Shown here piece by piece: positions 31,394 through 39,591 of a DNA stretch of 64,000 nucleotides. A program made the position numbers and the translations under genes. The stretch is taken from assembly GCF_016864375.1 (NCBI RefSeq), contig NZ_CP069354.1, forward strand, positions 4,741,501 to 4,805,500, in the 5' to 3' direction. Under the pieces are notes generated by a model. It saw nothing but the letters and a program-made list of their open reading frames with translations, ran no database searches and was not told the DNA's origin. Source of the stretch: Microvirga sp. VF16 (GTDB lineage Bacteria; Pseudomonadota; Alphaproteobacteria; Rhizobiales; Beijerinckiaceae). How positions within the stretch are numbered: position 1 is the first letter of the stretch; each line of letters opens with the position of its first letter.

Positions 31394-33241
31394 TCACGCA
31401 GCTTCTTTTTCCATGGCCTCCAGCTCGCCGATCAGGCGCTCGATCATCGACAGACCGATCTGCCAGAAGGCCGGATCGCTGGCGTTAAGGCCGAAGGGAG
31501 CGAGCAACTCCGAGTAGTGCTTGGTGCCGCCCGCCGAGAGGAGCGCGAAATAGCGGTCCACGAAGCCTTCGTTGGAACGCTCGTAGACGCCATAAAGCGA
31601 GTTCACGAGGCAATCGCCGAAGGCATAGGCATAGACGTAGAACGGCGAATGGATGAAATGGGGGATATATGTCCAGAAGCTCTCGTAGCCCGGACCCAAG
31701 CGGATCGCCGGCCCGAGGCTCTCGTCCTGCACCGACATCCAGAGTTCGCACAGTTTGTCGGCCGTCAGCTCGCCGTTGCGGCGCTCCACATGAACCTTGC
31801 GCTCGAAGGAATAGAACGCGATCTGGCGCACCACCGTGTTGATCATGTCCTCGACCTTCGCCGCCAGCATCGCCTTGCGCTGCACCGGGTCGGTGGTCTG
31901 GTCGAGCAGGCGGCGGAAGGTCAGCATCTCGCCGAAGACGGAGGCCGTCTCTGCAAGCGTCAGGGGTGTGGGCGCCATGAGCGCACCATTCGGGCCGGCC
32001 ATGACCTGATGCACGCCGTGTCCCAATTCGTGCGCCAGGGTCATCACGTCCCGCGGCTTGCCCTGGTAGTTCAGGAGCACGTAGGGGTGAGCGGACGGCA
32101 CCGTCGGATGGGCGAAGGCGCCGGGCGCCTTGCCGGGACGGGTCGGCGCATCGATCCAGTCCTCGTCGAAGAAGCGCTGCGCGATGTCGGCCATGCGCGG
32201 CGAGAAGGCGGAATAGGCCGAGAGCACCGTGTCCTTCGCCTCGTTCCAGGAGATGGTGCGCTGCTCGACCTTCGGCAGAGGCGCGTTGCGGTCCCAATGG
32301 TCGAGCTTGTCCTTGCCGAACCACTTGGCCTTCAGGGCATAGTAGCGGTGCGACAGGCGTGGATAGGCCTCGCGCACGGCGGAGATCAGCGCCTCCACCA
32401 CCTCGCGCTCGACCCGGTTCGCCAGATGGCGGGAATCGGCCACGTCCTCGAAGCCGCGCCAGCGGTCCGAGATCTCCTTGTCCTTGGCTAGCGTGTTGGT
32501 GATGAGCGTGAAGGTGCGCAGGTTCGCCTTGAAGGTCTTGGCCAGCGCATCGGAGGCGTCCTTGCGCACGCTCTCGTCCGGATCCTGCAGCTTGTTCAGG
32601 GTCGGCTCGATGGGCAGCTCCTCGCCTCGCACCGTGAAGCGTAAGGAAGCGATGGTCTCGTCGAACAGGCGGTTCCAGGCCGAGCGACCGGTAACCGACT
32701 TCTCGTGGAAGAGCTGCTCGATCTTGTCTTCCAGCTGATAAGGCTTGTCCTTGCGCAGATCCTCGATCCAAGGCTTGTAATGCGCGAGCGGCGCCTCGCC
32801 CGTGGCCTTGTCGAGCACGGCATCGTCGATGCGGTTGAGTTCGAGCGCGAAGAAGAGCAGTTCCGTCGAGGCAGCTGTCAGGCGCTCCTGCGTATCGCCA
32901 TAGAACTTCGCGCGGATCGGATCCGTGGTGTCGCCGGAATAGATGAGGCCCGCATAGGACATGAGGCGGCCGAGAAGGTCTTCGAGCGCCTCATAGCGCT
33001 TCACCACCTCGTTCAGTCGTTCGGACGCCTGCTCGCCCCGTGCCATCTCATCGAGCTTGCCGCGATAGGCGGCAGCGAAGGCCTTGCACTCGGATTCGGC
33101 CTTCGCGAGGTCCTGCTTGAATGCTTCGCTGTCCATGCCGGGATAGAGATGGGACAGGTTCCATTCGGGCAGCGGCCCAAGTTCGGCCTGCGCGGCGGCA
33201 GAGGATGAATGAGGCACGGGGGAAACTTTCTGAGAGGTCAC
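31394..33241 (-). CDS. pepF: Oligoendopeptidase F, M3 family
   Basis: Cytoplasmic zinc metallopeptidase of about 615 residues that cleaves short peptides. The zinc-binding motif HELGHGVHQ lies about two-thirds along the chain, with the third ligand Glu in LTLAETASVFGEML some 25 residues on. The N-terminal half (ELGPLPEWNLSHLYPGMDSE) and the C-terminal IHSPFYVYAYAFGDCLVNSL are family-typical. The start is uncertain: no ATG is suitable, and GTG 33241 (MTSQKVSPVPHS) fits family length best, though without a clear ribosome site; GTG 33271 and TTG 33313 are alternatives. Confidence 0.92.
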   Translation of the reverse strand: MTSQKVSPVPHSSSAAAQAELGPLPEWNLSHLYPGMDSEAFKQDLAKAESECKAFAAAYRGKLDEMARGEQASERLNEVVKRYEALEDLLGRLMSYAGLIYSGDTTDPIRAKFYGDTQERLTAASTELLFFALELNRIDDAVLDKATGEAPLAHYKPWIEDLRKDKPYQLEDKIEQLFHEKSVTGRSAWNRLFDETIASLRFTVRGEELPIEPTLNKLQDPDESVRKDASDALAKTFKANLRTFTLITNTLAKDKEISDRWRGFEDVADSRHLANRVEREVVEALISAVREAYPRLSHRYYALKAKWFGKDKLDHWDRNAPLPKVEQRTISWNEAKDTVLSAYSAFSPRMADIAQRFFDEDWIDAPTRPGKAPGAFAHPTVPSAHPYVLLNYQGKPRDVMTLAHELGHGVHQVMAGPNGALMAPTPLTLAETASVFGEMLTFRRLLDQTTDPVQRKAMLAAKVEDMINTVVRQIAFYSFERKVHVERRNGELTADKLCELWMSVQDESLGPAIRLGPGYESFWTYIPHFIHSPFYVYAYAFGDCLVNSLYGVYERSNEGFVDRYFALLSAGGTKHYSELLAPFGLNASDPAFWQIGLSMIERLIGELEAMEKEAA

Positions 33242-33647
33242 GGGCGACAGCCTGATCGGGATCGAACTGGAATAGTACTGCACACATATTGGCTGCCGCG
33301 CTCTCCGGATCAACCCATATCGGCCGAGGGTTGGACCCGGCCCCCGCCCCTCCGTTAAGAGCCGGTTTACCCTTCTCGCCCAGCATGACCCGGACGATCC
33401 GCACGCGGCACTTGGGCCTTCAGCCCCCTCCCCGTCTCTTTGCAGACGGCATCCGCCCTTCCTGGGATGCGAGACGCATGCTCCGGCGCGGCCCTTTACA
33501 GAAAATTGAAAGAACTTGGCCTAGACGATGAAGCCGCATGACGTTTCGCGCGTTAAGCGTAACAGAACATGCGTGGGAACACTGACGACATTCACTTGAT
33601 GGAGGCATCTCCCATCCTCCACTTTCATTACGACGAGGAGCAAGGTC
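33242..33647. other. 406-bp intergenic region between divergent pepF and L,D-transpeptidase genes
   Basis: This gap should hold the promoters of both divergent genes. Short frames occur in it but look like noise (low-complexity Pro/Arg). The AT-richer stretch 33497-33600 is the best place for the plus-strand promoter. A GGAGGCATCTCCCATCCTCC hairpin lies at 33600-33619, before a GAGGAG ribosome site for the transpeptidase start. I see no other motif. Confidence 0.5.
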
Positions 33648-35399
33648 ATGCGTGACTTGCGCAAGACGGCACTTTGGCTTGGTCTCATTGGATCGGTCTC
33701 CCTCCTCCCCCTCACTACCCTTGCGGAAGACATCGCCAACGCCCATCCCGAGGTCGTTCAGGCCGCTCCCGCAGAGCCTTCCTTTCACGATGTCGCCGTT
33801 GAAAAGGACATCGCCTCCCAGGTCATCCCGCTCCCCGAGCCTGCACCCGTCACTATCGAGTCGGTCGATCTGAAGCCTGCACCCGCCATCGACATTCCAT
33901 TGCCCGATGCGGCCCCCGTGACAGCCCTGATGCAGGCAGATCTTGTCCGCATCGCCGTGGAGGGTCTGTTCGCGGACGACGCCGCCATGCGCGAGATGCG
34001 TGTGAACAGCAGGGACCGGGAAGCCCTGTCCGCTTTCTATGCACAGGCCGAGCGCCCGCTGATCTGGGCACAGGACGGTGCGTGGTCGCCTGCGGCGCTC
34101 GGAGCGATGGAGCGCCTGAAGGCCGCTGACGAGGATGGCCTCGACCCCGCCGACTATTCCCTGCCCGACAGGGGCCTGCGCAAGGATGCAACGCCGGCAC
34201 AATGGGCCCAGGCCGATGTAAGACTCTCCCTGTCCGTGATCCGCTATGCCCGCGACGCCCGCGGCGCGCGCATCGATCCCACCCGCCTCTCGCCTCTGGT
34301 GACCCCGAAGCTCGCCCTGCCGGCGATCGACGAGGTGCTGAGCAAAGTCTCCTCCGCCGGAGATGCAGGCGGGGCACTCGAGGCCTACAACCCGCCTCAT
34401 CCCGGCTACAGGGCCTTGAAGGAGCGGCTGGCAAAACTGCGCGAAAACCATCCCTCGCAGCCGAGCGTGCGCCTGCCCCGGGGGCCGATCCTGCGCGTGG
34501 GCATGAAGGATCCGCGCGTGCCTCTGATCCGCGCCCGCTTCAATCTCATGAAGGAGGCGGACAGTCAGACAATCTATGACGAACGGGTGGCCTCCGCGGT
34601 GGCCGCCTTCCAGAAGGAAAAGGGCCTGCCGAATACCGGCGTCCTGAACGCGCAGACGGTCGCGGCTCTCTCAGGATCCTCGGTCGTGCAGCGGCACTCC
34701 GACCTGATCACCAATATGGAGCGCTGGCGCTGGCTGCCGGCCGATCTGGGGCAGCGACACATCATGGTGAATGTGCCCGAGTTCCGTCTCCAGGTGGTCG
34801 AGGGCCGCAATGTGGTCCATCAGGCCCGCGTGATCGTGGGCAAGGAGCAGTCGCAGACGCCGATCTTCTCCGAGAACATGAAATATCTCGTGGTCAATCC
34901 GTCCTGGACGATCCCGCCCTCGATCATGAAGAAGGAGATCCTGCCGGGGCTTGCCAACGATCCCTATTACGCTGCGCGCCGGGGCTACAAGATCATCCGC
35001 CGGGGCGACCGGATCACGGTGCAGCAGCCGCCGGGCGAGCGCAATGCATTGGGCTTCGTGAAGTTCATGTTCCCCAACCAGCATGCGGTCTATCTGCATG
35101 ACACGCCGAACCGCAATCTGTTCTCGGCCAGCAAGCGCGCCTTCAGCCATGGCTGCGTGCGCGTCGACAGGCCCTTCGAGCTCGCAGACGTGATCATGGG
35201 CAAGGATGGCAAGTGGACCGAGCAGAAGCTGCGAGGGCTCATCGGCAAGGGCGAACGCTATGTGCACCTGACCAATCCCCTGCCCGTGCATCTGACCTAC
35301 TTCACGCTCGCCATCGACGAGAAGGGCGACGTGAAGCGGTTCGAGGATCTCTACGGCCTCGACCGCAAGGTCCGCGCCGCCCTGAACCTGTCCGAATAG
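33648..35399 (+). CDS. L,D-transpeptidase (YcbB-like, YkuD domain)
   Basis: A 583-residue periplasmic cell-wall enzyme that forms 3-3 peptide crosslinks or anchors proteins to peptidoglycan. A signal peptide (WLGLIGSVSLLPLTTLA, cleavage near residue 26) is followed by a Pro/Ala-rich linker, a YcbB-type scaffold domain (SAFYAQAERPLIWAQDGAWS near 128), a peptidoglycan-binding repeat (ARFNLMKEADSQTIYDERVA near 298) and the YkuD catalytic domain with HIMVNVPEFRLQVVEG, VVNPSWTIPPSI and the active-site AFSHGCVRVDRP near residue 500. Catalytic Cys and His are present. GAGGAG lies 8-12 bases before the ATG. It precedes the DUF882 gene, another peptidoglycan protein. Confidence 0.93.
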   Translation: MRDLRKTALWLGLIGSVSLLPLTTLAEDIANAHPEVVQAAPAEPSFHDVAVEKDIASQVIPLPEPAPVTIESVDLKPAPAIDIPLPDAAPVTALMQADLVRIAVEGLFADDAAMREMRVNSRDREALSAFYAQAERPLIWAQDGAWSPAALGAMERLKAADEDGLDPADYSLPDRGLRKDATPAQWAQADVRLSLSVIRYARDARGARIDPTRLSPLVTPKLALPAIDEVLSKVSSAGDAGGALEAYNPPHPGYRALKERLAKLRENHPSQPSVRLPRGPILRVGMKDPRVPLIRARFNLMKEADSQTIYDERVASAVAAFQKEKGLPNTGVLNAQTVAALSGSSVVQRHSDLITNMERWRWLPADLGQRHIMVNVPEFRLQVVEGRNVVHQARVIVGKEQSQTPIFSENMKYLVVNPSWTIPPSIMKKEILPGLANDPYYAARRGYKIIRRGDRITVQQPPGERNALGFVKFMFPNQHAVYLHDTPNRNLFSASKRAFSHGCVRVDRPFELADVIMGKDGKWTEQKLRGLIGKGERYVHLTNPLPVHLTYFTLAIDEKGDVKRFEDLYGLDRKVRAALNLSE

Positions 35400-35534
35400 C
35401 TCCCTCATCCCACTGCGTTTTCAGCGAATTTCTTTCTCTCACTTAACGGGAAGGTAACCGTCTTCGGCAAAGATCCTTTCACTATAAGGGTTTTTTGCAT
35501 CCGCGGGTGCAGCCGAGTAAAGACGAGTATCACA

Positions 35535-37298
35535 GTGAGAGTATTGCGTACGGACCGCTTGGCGCATCGTGCGAAAAAGTGGACCCGGTTTTTCGCGTCC
35601 AACGATGCGCTTTTCAAAGAGCGGAGCATCGGATGGATCCCAAAAGTGGTGTCCACTTTTGGGTCCGATGCTCTGGCGCACCGCGCCGGCATTGGTCTTG
35701 CGGCCTTTCTGGCCGTCATGGTGGGCGGGGCGCGCGGCACGCAGGATGCCGTCGCCAATGGCGATACCCGCACGTTGAGCCTTTACAACAACAATACCAA
35801 AGAGAGCCTCACCGTCACCTTCCGGCGCAACGGGCAATATGATTCCGCCGCCCTGCAGCAGCTCAACTGGTTCCTGCGCGACTGGCGGCGCGACGAACCG
35901 ACCCGCATGGACCCGCGCCTGTTCGATACGGTGTGGGAGGTCTATCGCGAGTCCGGGTCGAACGAGCCTGTGCGTGTGAACTCGGGCTACCGTTCTCCGC
36001 AAACCAACTCGATGCTCAGGCGGCGCTCCAGCGCGGTGGCCAAGAACAGCCAGCACATGCAGGGCAAGGCCATGGACTTCTACCTGCCGGATGTGTCCAC
36101 CGTCCGCCTTCGCGCCATCGGCGTGCGGATCCAGAACGGCGGCGTCGGCTATTATCCCAATGCCTACACGCCTTTCGTCCATATCGACGTGGGCAGCGTA
36201 CGTGCTTGGCCGCGCATGACGCGGGCCCAGCTCGCCAGCATCTTCCCCGACGGGAAGACCGTGCACATCCCCTCCGACGGCAGACCTTTACCGGGCTATG
36301 ACGAAGCCCGCGCCGAGGTCCTCGCCAAGGGTGGCACCGTTGCCGGCTACACGGCCTATGCGGACGCCGAGGAGGCCATCGCCAACCAGCCGCGCCGCAG
36401 GAGCTTCTGGGCCACCCTGTTCGGCATCGGCGAGGACGAGGAGGAGGATGCGGAGGAAATCCGTGTCGCCTCGCGGCCGGGCCGGGCGCTCATCGCCTCC
36501 CGCCAGTCGCAGCCGGCACAGGGCTACTATGCCAGCGATTCCAACTCGTCGGTCTATGCTGCCCTGCAGCCCGGCCAAGCTCCCGAGCCGACACGCCGGG
36601 CTCCCGTCGCGATCCAGCCGCGGCCCGAGCCGCCTGCTCCTGCGGTCGTAGCAGCCATTGCACCGGCCCTGCGTGAGGATCTGACGCCGCCTCAATCCGC
36701 CCCGCTCCCGCCGACCCGGATCAACGGGGCGCCCGGCACGGTCCAGACGGCCTCGGGCCCGGCCCTAGCCTGGCAGCAGGGACCGGAAGCGCAGTCCGAG
36801 ATGACCATCGCCCGGGGCATGTCCTTCGCGCCGATGCCGCCGCGGCGTCCCGATGCGGATGATGCGGGAGCAGACGCTATCGCGGGCACCGTTGCCCTCG
36901 CCTATGCCCCGTTGCCGCCGGCTCGTCCGGGCTCGCTCGCGGCCACGAACCCGATCCCCGGCCTTCCTGAGCTGCGCGGCTCGACGGAATTGGCGTCGGT
37001 CCAGCACCCGCTGCCGCCGCCACGGCCCGACCTGCGCCCCATCGTGGTCGCGGCTGCGGGACCGGTCGATATTCCGGTCACGGGCTCGACCCCAAGGGAG
37101 GTGGCAAAGGCAAAGCCGGCAGCGGCGCCATTGGTCAAGGTACCTCCGGCCGCAAAGAAATCCCCGACGACGGCGCTGAGCGCTCTGATGTCGGCGGAGC
37201 CCAGCCTGCATATGGGCTTCTCGAACAAGCCGGTGGGCGATCTGGCCACCAACCGCTTCACGGGACCGGCGGTCAAACCACTGAACGTGGTGAGATAA
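35535..37298 (+). CDS. DUF882 (peptidase M15-like) envelope protein with an in-frame repeat insertion
   Basis: A 587-residue frame starting at GTG 35535. Residues about 75-230 are the DUF882/M15A domain with RRNGQYDSAALQQLNWFLRD, NSGYRSPQTNSMLRRRSSAV, NSQHMQGKAMDFYLPD and FVHIDVGSVRAWPRM; the His/Asp set of M15 D,D-carboxypeptidases is visible. The C-terminal half is Pro-rich with four related motifs (APLPPTRI, APMPPRRP, APLPPARP, HPLPPPRP). Residues 10-46 are encoded by a 111-bp two-palindrome element; without them the N-terminus would read MRVLRTDRL-LAHRAGIGLAAFLAVMV, a normal signal peptide. No ribosome site is seen before GTG 35535, and GTG codons inside the element (35646 or 35649) could instead start a short functional signal peptide. 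Confidence 0.82.
   Translation: MRVLRTDRLAHRAKKWTRFFASNDALFKERSIGWIPKVVSTFGSDALAHRAGIGLAAFLAVMVGGARGTQDAVANGDTRTLSLYNNNTKESLTVTFRRNGQYDSAALQQLNWFLRDWRRDEPTRMDPRLFDTVWEVYRESGSNEPVRVNSGYRSPQTNSMLRRRSSAVAKNSQHMQGKAMDFYLPDVSTVRLRAIGVRIQNGGVGYYPNAYTPFVHIDVGSVRAWPRMTRAQLASIFPDGKTVHIPSDGRPLPGYDEARAEVLAKGGTVAGYTAYADAEEAIANQPRRRSFWATLFGIGEDEEEDAEEIRVASRPGRALIASRQSQPAQGYYASDSNSSVYAALQPGQAPEPTRRAPVAIQPRPEPPAPAVVAAIAPALREDLTPPQSAPLPPTRINGAPGTVQTASGPALAWQQGPEAQSEMTIARGMSFAPMPPRRPDADDAGADAIAGTVALAYAPLPPARPGSLAATNPIPGLPELRGSTELASVQHPLPPPRPDLRPIVVAAAGPVDIPVTGSTPREVAKAKPAAAPLVKVPPAAKKSPTTALSALMSAEPSLHMGFSNKPVGDLATNRFTGPAVKPLNVVR
35562..35672 (+). repeat. Two-palindrome element (111 bp) inside the DUF882 coding frame
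   Basis: It starts GCGCATCGTGCGAAAAAGTG and ends GGGTCCGATGCT, like the copies at 17734 and 48518. The length is a multiple of three and the frame carries no stop, so 37 codons are added between codons 9 and 47 of the host gene. Confidence 0.9.
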
Positions 37299-37315
37299 AA
37301 GAGAAGGGCTCCGCA

Positions 37316-37425
37316 AGCATCGGACCCAAAAGTGGGACCCACTTTTGGGATCCATCCGATGCTCGCTTTAAACCGGCGCATCGTCGGACGCGGAAAACCG
37401 GCCCCCACTTTTCCGCACGATGCGC
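37316..37425 (-). repeat. Two-palindrome element, full copy in reverse orientation (110 bp)
   Basis: The reverse complement starts GCGCATCGTGCGGAAAAGTG and ends GGGTCCGATGCT. It lies 17 bp after the DUF882 stop, so the DUF882 gene has one copy inside its 5' end and an inverted copy directly after its 3' end. The two could pair in the transcript or act as a terminator. Confidence 0.88.
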
Positions 37426-37443
37426 TGGGAACCCTTTTTCGTT

Positions 37444-38304
37444 TCAGTCGTCATGCCTGCGGCTGTAGCCGCTGCGGGGCGGCGAGGTCCATCCTTGAGG
37501 CGGCGCCTTCGGCCTGTAGACCTCCACCAGCAGCGGATGGCAGACGGCCACATCGCTCGAATGTTCCGCGCTGCAATCGCCGCCCGGGCAGGCGGAGAGC
37601 GCGCCCAAAAGATCGATCTCGGCGAAGAATTCCAGGTAATCGCCCGGCCGCACAGGGCTCGCCTTCATGAAATACTGGCCCGTATCGCGGGTGAAGCCTG
37701 TGCACATGAACACGTTGAGCACGTCATGCACCGCAGGCTCGACTTCCTCCTTCGGACGCTGCAAGCGATGTGCAAGCGCACGGGTCAGGTTCGAGTGGCA
37801 GCAATGGTGGTATTCGTGACCGGAGAGGAGTTTGTGCGTGTAGGGGTCGCAGCGCGTGCCGATCACGTCGTGGACGGAGCCGCCAAATTCGTCGAAGCCA
37901 TACCAGTCGAGGGTGTCGTGGGTGATCGTCGCCATCGGCCTTAAGTAAGGCAGGGACGACCAGAGCTGGTCTCCGGTCGACACATGCGTACCGTTGAGAG
38001 CCCGTGTCTTTCCGGAGAAGAAGCGCTCATTGAGATCGTTCGCCGACCAGAGATTGAGATCGCCTACCTGAGGGCCCTCGATGCTGACGATGCGGAAAAA
38101 GCAGCCGGCGGGTACTTGGAAGCAGCGCGCATCGCGGGGCGGCACGATCACCTCGTCGATCTTCTGCCAGCCCTCGCGCGCCGCGCGGTACGTGGCAAGA
38201 TCGGGCCGTGGCAGCGTGTCGACCGGATAGCAGATGACGGGCGCAATCTTCCGACGCGCATCCGCGTCGACAGGTTCGGACATTGGGTCCCGGGGGAGCT
38301 TCAT
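37444..38304 (-). CDS. DUF1989 family protein (urea-carboxylase-associated type)
   Basis: A 286-residue cytoplasmic protein of the DUF1989 family. The core reads VIVPPRDARCFQVPAGCFFRI, then GDLNLWSANDLNERF, the strand THVSTGDQLWSSLPYLRP, a His/Cys cluster HEYHHCCHSN and DVLNVFMCTGFTRDTGQYF near residue 205. Such proteins often neighbour urea carboxylase or guanidine/urea genes as putative accessory proteins; here no urea gene is present. The Cys/His residues suggest metal binding, an inference. ATG 38304 has GGAGAG just upstream and is preferred to ATG 38283. Confidence 0.83.
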   Translation of the reverse strand: MKLPRDPMSEPVDADARRKIAPVICYPVDTLPRPDLATYRAAREGWQKIDEVIVPPRDARCFQVPAGCFFRIVSIEGPQVGDLNLWSANDLNERFFSGKTRALNGTHVSTGDQLWSSLPYLRPMATITHDTLDWYGFDEFGGSVHDVIGTRCDPYTHKLLSGHEYHHCCHSNLTRALAHRLQRPKEEVEPAVHDVLNVFMCTGFTRDTGQYFMKASPVRPGDYLEFFAEIDLLGALSACPGGDCSAEHSSDVAVCHPLLVEVYRPKAPPQGWTSPPRSGYSRRHDD

Positions 38305-38453
38305 GCATCTCTCCAGCTTTTCATGATCGGTTCCTTATAGGAAACCGGATCGCTCCGAGCGAGCGGTAAGGATGCATGGCTGATCGGCGGAAGCGCTTTT
38401 TGCTTGAGCCGTGCGCCGCAACGTATTCTATGGCCGCATCGCAAGGACCGCCC

Positions 38454-38900
38454 ATGACGGATCAGAACGCCCACCGCACCCTGGAGGATTATCCAAGCCG
38501 ATCCTCCACCGACATCCGCTTTGCGGATCTTGATCGGCAGGGCCATGTCAACAATGCGGTCTTCGCCACGTTTTCGGAAATCGGCCGGGTCGCCTTCATG
38601 TACGATCCGGAACGGCCGCTCGCCACCGAGGGCCGGAGCTTCGTCATCGCCCGCCTGGTGATCGATTTCCGGGCGGAGCTCTTTTGGCCGGGCACCGTCG
38701 ACATCGGCACCGGCGTTTTGAGAATCGGACGCAGTTCGTTCACCCTGGCTCAGGGCATCTTCAACGACGGACGCCTCGCGGCGACCACGGAGGCCACGAT
38801 CGTCATGGTGGACAAGGAAACGCGCCGCTCGACGCCTCTGCCGCCGCAGACGCTCGACATCCTGCAGGGTCTGATGCTGACAGGGTTGCCTCGGACATGA
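38454..38900 (+). CDS. Acyl-CoA thioesterase, hotdog fold (4HBT)
   Basis: A 148-residue thioesterase of the 4-hydroxybenzoyl-CoA thioesterase type. The signature FADLDRQGHVNNAVFATFSE near residues 25-44 carries the catalytic Asp (DLDRQGHVNN), followed by the strands SFVIARLVIDFRAELFWPG and the C-terminal ATTEATIVMVDKETRRSTPL. The likely substrate is a short or medium acyl-CoA. ATG 38454 is preceded by AAGGA at good spacing and gives the family-length N-terminus. It is convergent with gapR across a strong bidirectional terminator. Confidence 0.87.
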   Translation: MTDQNAHRTLEDYPSRSSTDIRFADLDRQGHVNNAVFATFSEIGRVAFMYDPERPLATEGRSFVIARLVIDFRAELFWPGTVDIGTGVLRIGRSSFTLAQGIFNDGRLAATTEATIVMVDKETRRSTPLPPQTLDILQGLMLTGLPRT

Positions 38901-38935
38901 AAAAGGCCTCGCAGCTTCACGCTGCGAGGCCTTTT
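38901..38935. terminator. Bidirectional terminator between thioesterase and gapR
   Basis: AAAAGGCCTCGCAGC, loop TTCAC, GCTGCGAGGCCTTTT: a perfect 15-bp stem with A and T tracts on both sides. It starts right after the thioesterase stop and lies 28 bp past the gapR stop. Confidence 0.93.
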
Positions 38936-38962
38936 GAAAAACTTTCGACGGTCGATGCCTGC

Positions 38963-39220
38963 CTACGCCATTCCGAGCGCCTGCATGTAGAGCTCGAGGA
39001 TCGCCTCCTCCTCCTGGCGCTCGGCGTAGTCGCGCTTGCGCAGGGAGATGATCTTGCGCAGGACCTTGGTGTCGAAGCCGTTGCCCTTGGCCTCGGCATA
39101 GACGTCCTTGATGTCGCCCGCGATGCCGGCCTTTTCCTCTTCGAGGCGCTCGATGCGCTCGATGAAGGCCTTCAGCTGGTCGGCTGCGACGGATTCGGTG
39201 TTGAAAGCTGCGTCATCCAT
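38963..39220 (-). CDS. gapR: GapR-family nucleoid-associated protein (DUF2312)
   Basis: An 85-residue protein of the DUF2312 family, which includes Caulobacter GapR, a protein that clamps overtwisted AT-rich DNA and affects replication and growth. The core AADQLKAFIERIERLEEEKAG, DIKDVYAEAKGNGFDTKVLR and KIISLRKRDYAERQEEEAIL is diagnostic. It is all-helical, matching the tetrameric ring structure. The start ATG 39220 has a GGGGCTTCC-type region upstream but no textbook ribosome site. It lies at the 3' end of a minus-strand group with DUF1244 and an N-formylglutamate amidohydrolase-family gene. Confidence 0.92.
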   Translation of the reverse strand: MDDAAFNTESVAADQLKAFIERIERLEEEKAGIAGDIKDVYAEAKGNGFDTKVLRKIISLRKRDYAERQEEEAILELYMQALGMA

Positions 39221-39270
39221 GAGGGAAGCCCCTTAATTGTGGTGTTGAAGCCAGTGTTATGGCCATTTGG

Positions 39271-39285
39271 TTGAAGCCGTTTTAA
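39271..39285. promoter_or_regulatory. Near-consensus CtrA-box-like motif upstream of gapR
   Basis: TTGA-N7-TTAA (one mismatch to TTAA-N7-TTAA) about 50 bp upstream of the gapR start. One-mismatch sites are expected by chance a few times per window, so support is weak. Confidence 0.2.
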
Positions 39286-39587
39286 TGCCCCGGCTTCGAT
39301 TTCTCAAAATCGGCCAGCTGGGATGGGGAGGCCTCGCGCTGGTGGCGCTCCTTCCATTCCTCGTAGGGCATGCCGTAGACATGTGTCCGGCTCTCGTCCT
39401 TGGAGAGAGCGATGCCCCGCTCGTCGGCGGCCTCCTTCAGCCAGTTAGACAGGCAGTTCCGGCAGAAGCCCGCCAGATTCATGAGATCGATGTTCTGGAC
39501 GTCCGTCCGCTCGCGCAGATGCTCGACGAGCCTGCGGAAGGCCGCAGCCTCCAGCTCGACCTGGGTTTTCTCGTCGATATCCTTCAT
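39282..39587 (-). CDS. DUF1244 family protein
   Basis: A 101-residue protein conserved in proteobacteria as DUF1244. The core AAAFRRLVEHLRERTDVQNI, DLMNLAGFCRNCLSNWLKEA and THVYGMPYEEWKERHQ is complete; the CRNC pair may bind metal or act as a redox site. The ATG at 39587 is preceded by GGAGGG, so the longer in-frame reading is rejected. The gene starts 4 bp after the upstream N-formylglutamate amidohydrolase gene and is followed after 61 bp by gapR, an order I recall as common in Hyphomicrobiales. Confidence 0.88.
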   Translation of the reverse strand: MKDIDEKTQVELEAAAFRRLVEHLRERTDVQNIDLMNLAGFCRNCLSNWLKEAADERGIALSKDESRTHVYGMPYEEWKERHQREASPSQLADFEKSKPGH

Positions 39588-39591
39588 GGGC

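Noticed and set aside
33289..33531. 80-codon frame in the pepF-L,D-transpeptidase gap
   Set aside because: Pro/Arg-rich low-complexity translation without a ribosome site.
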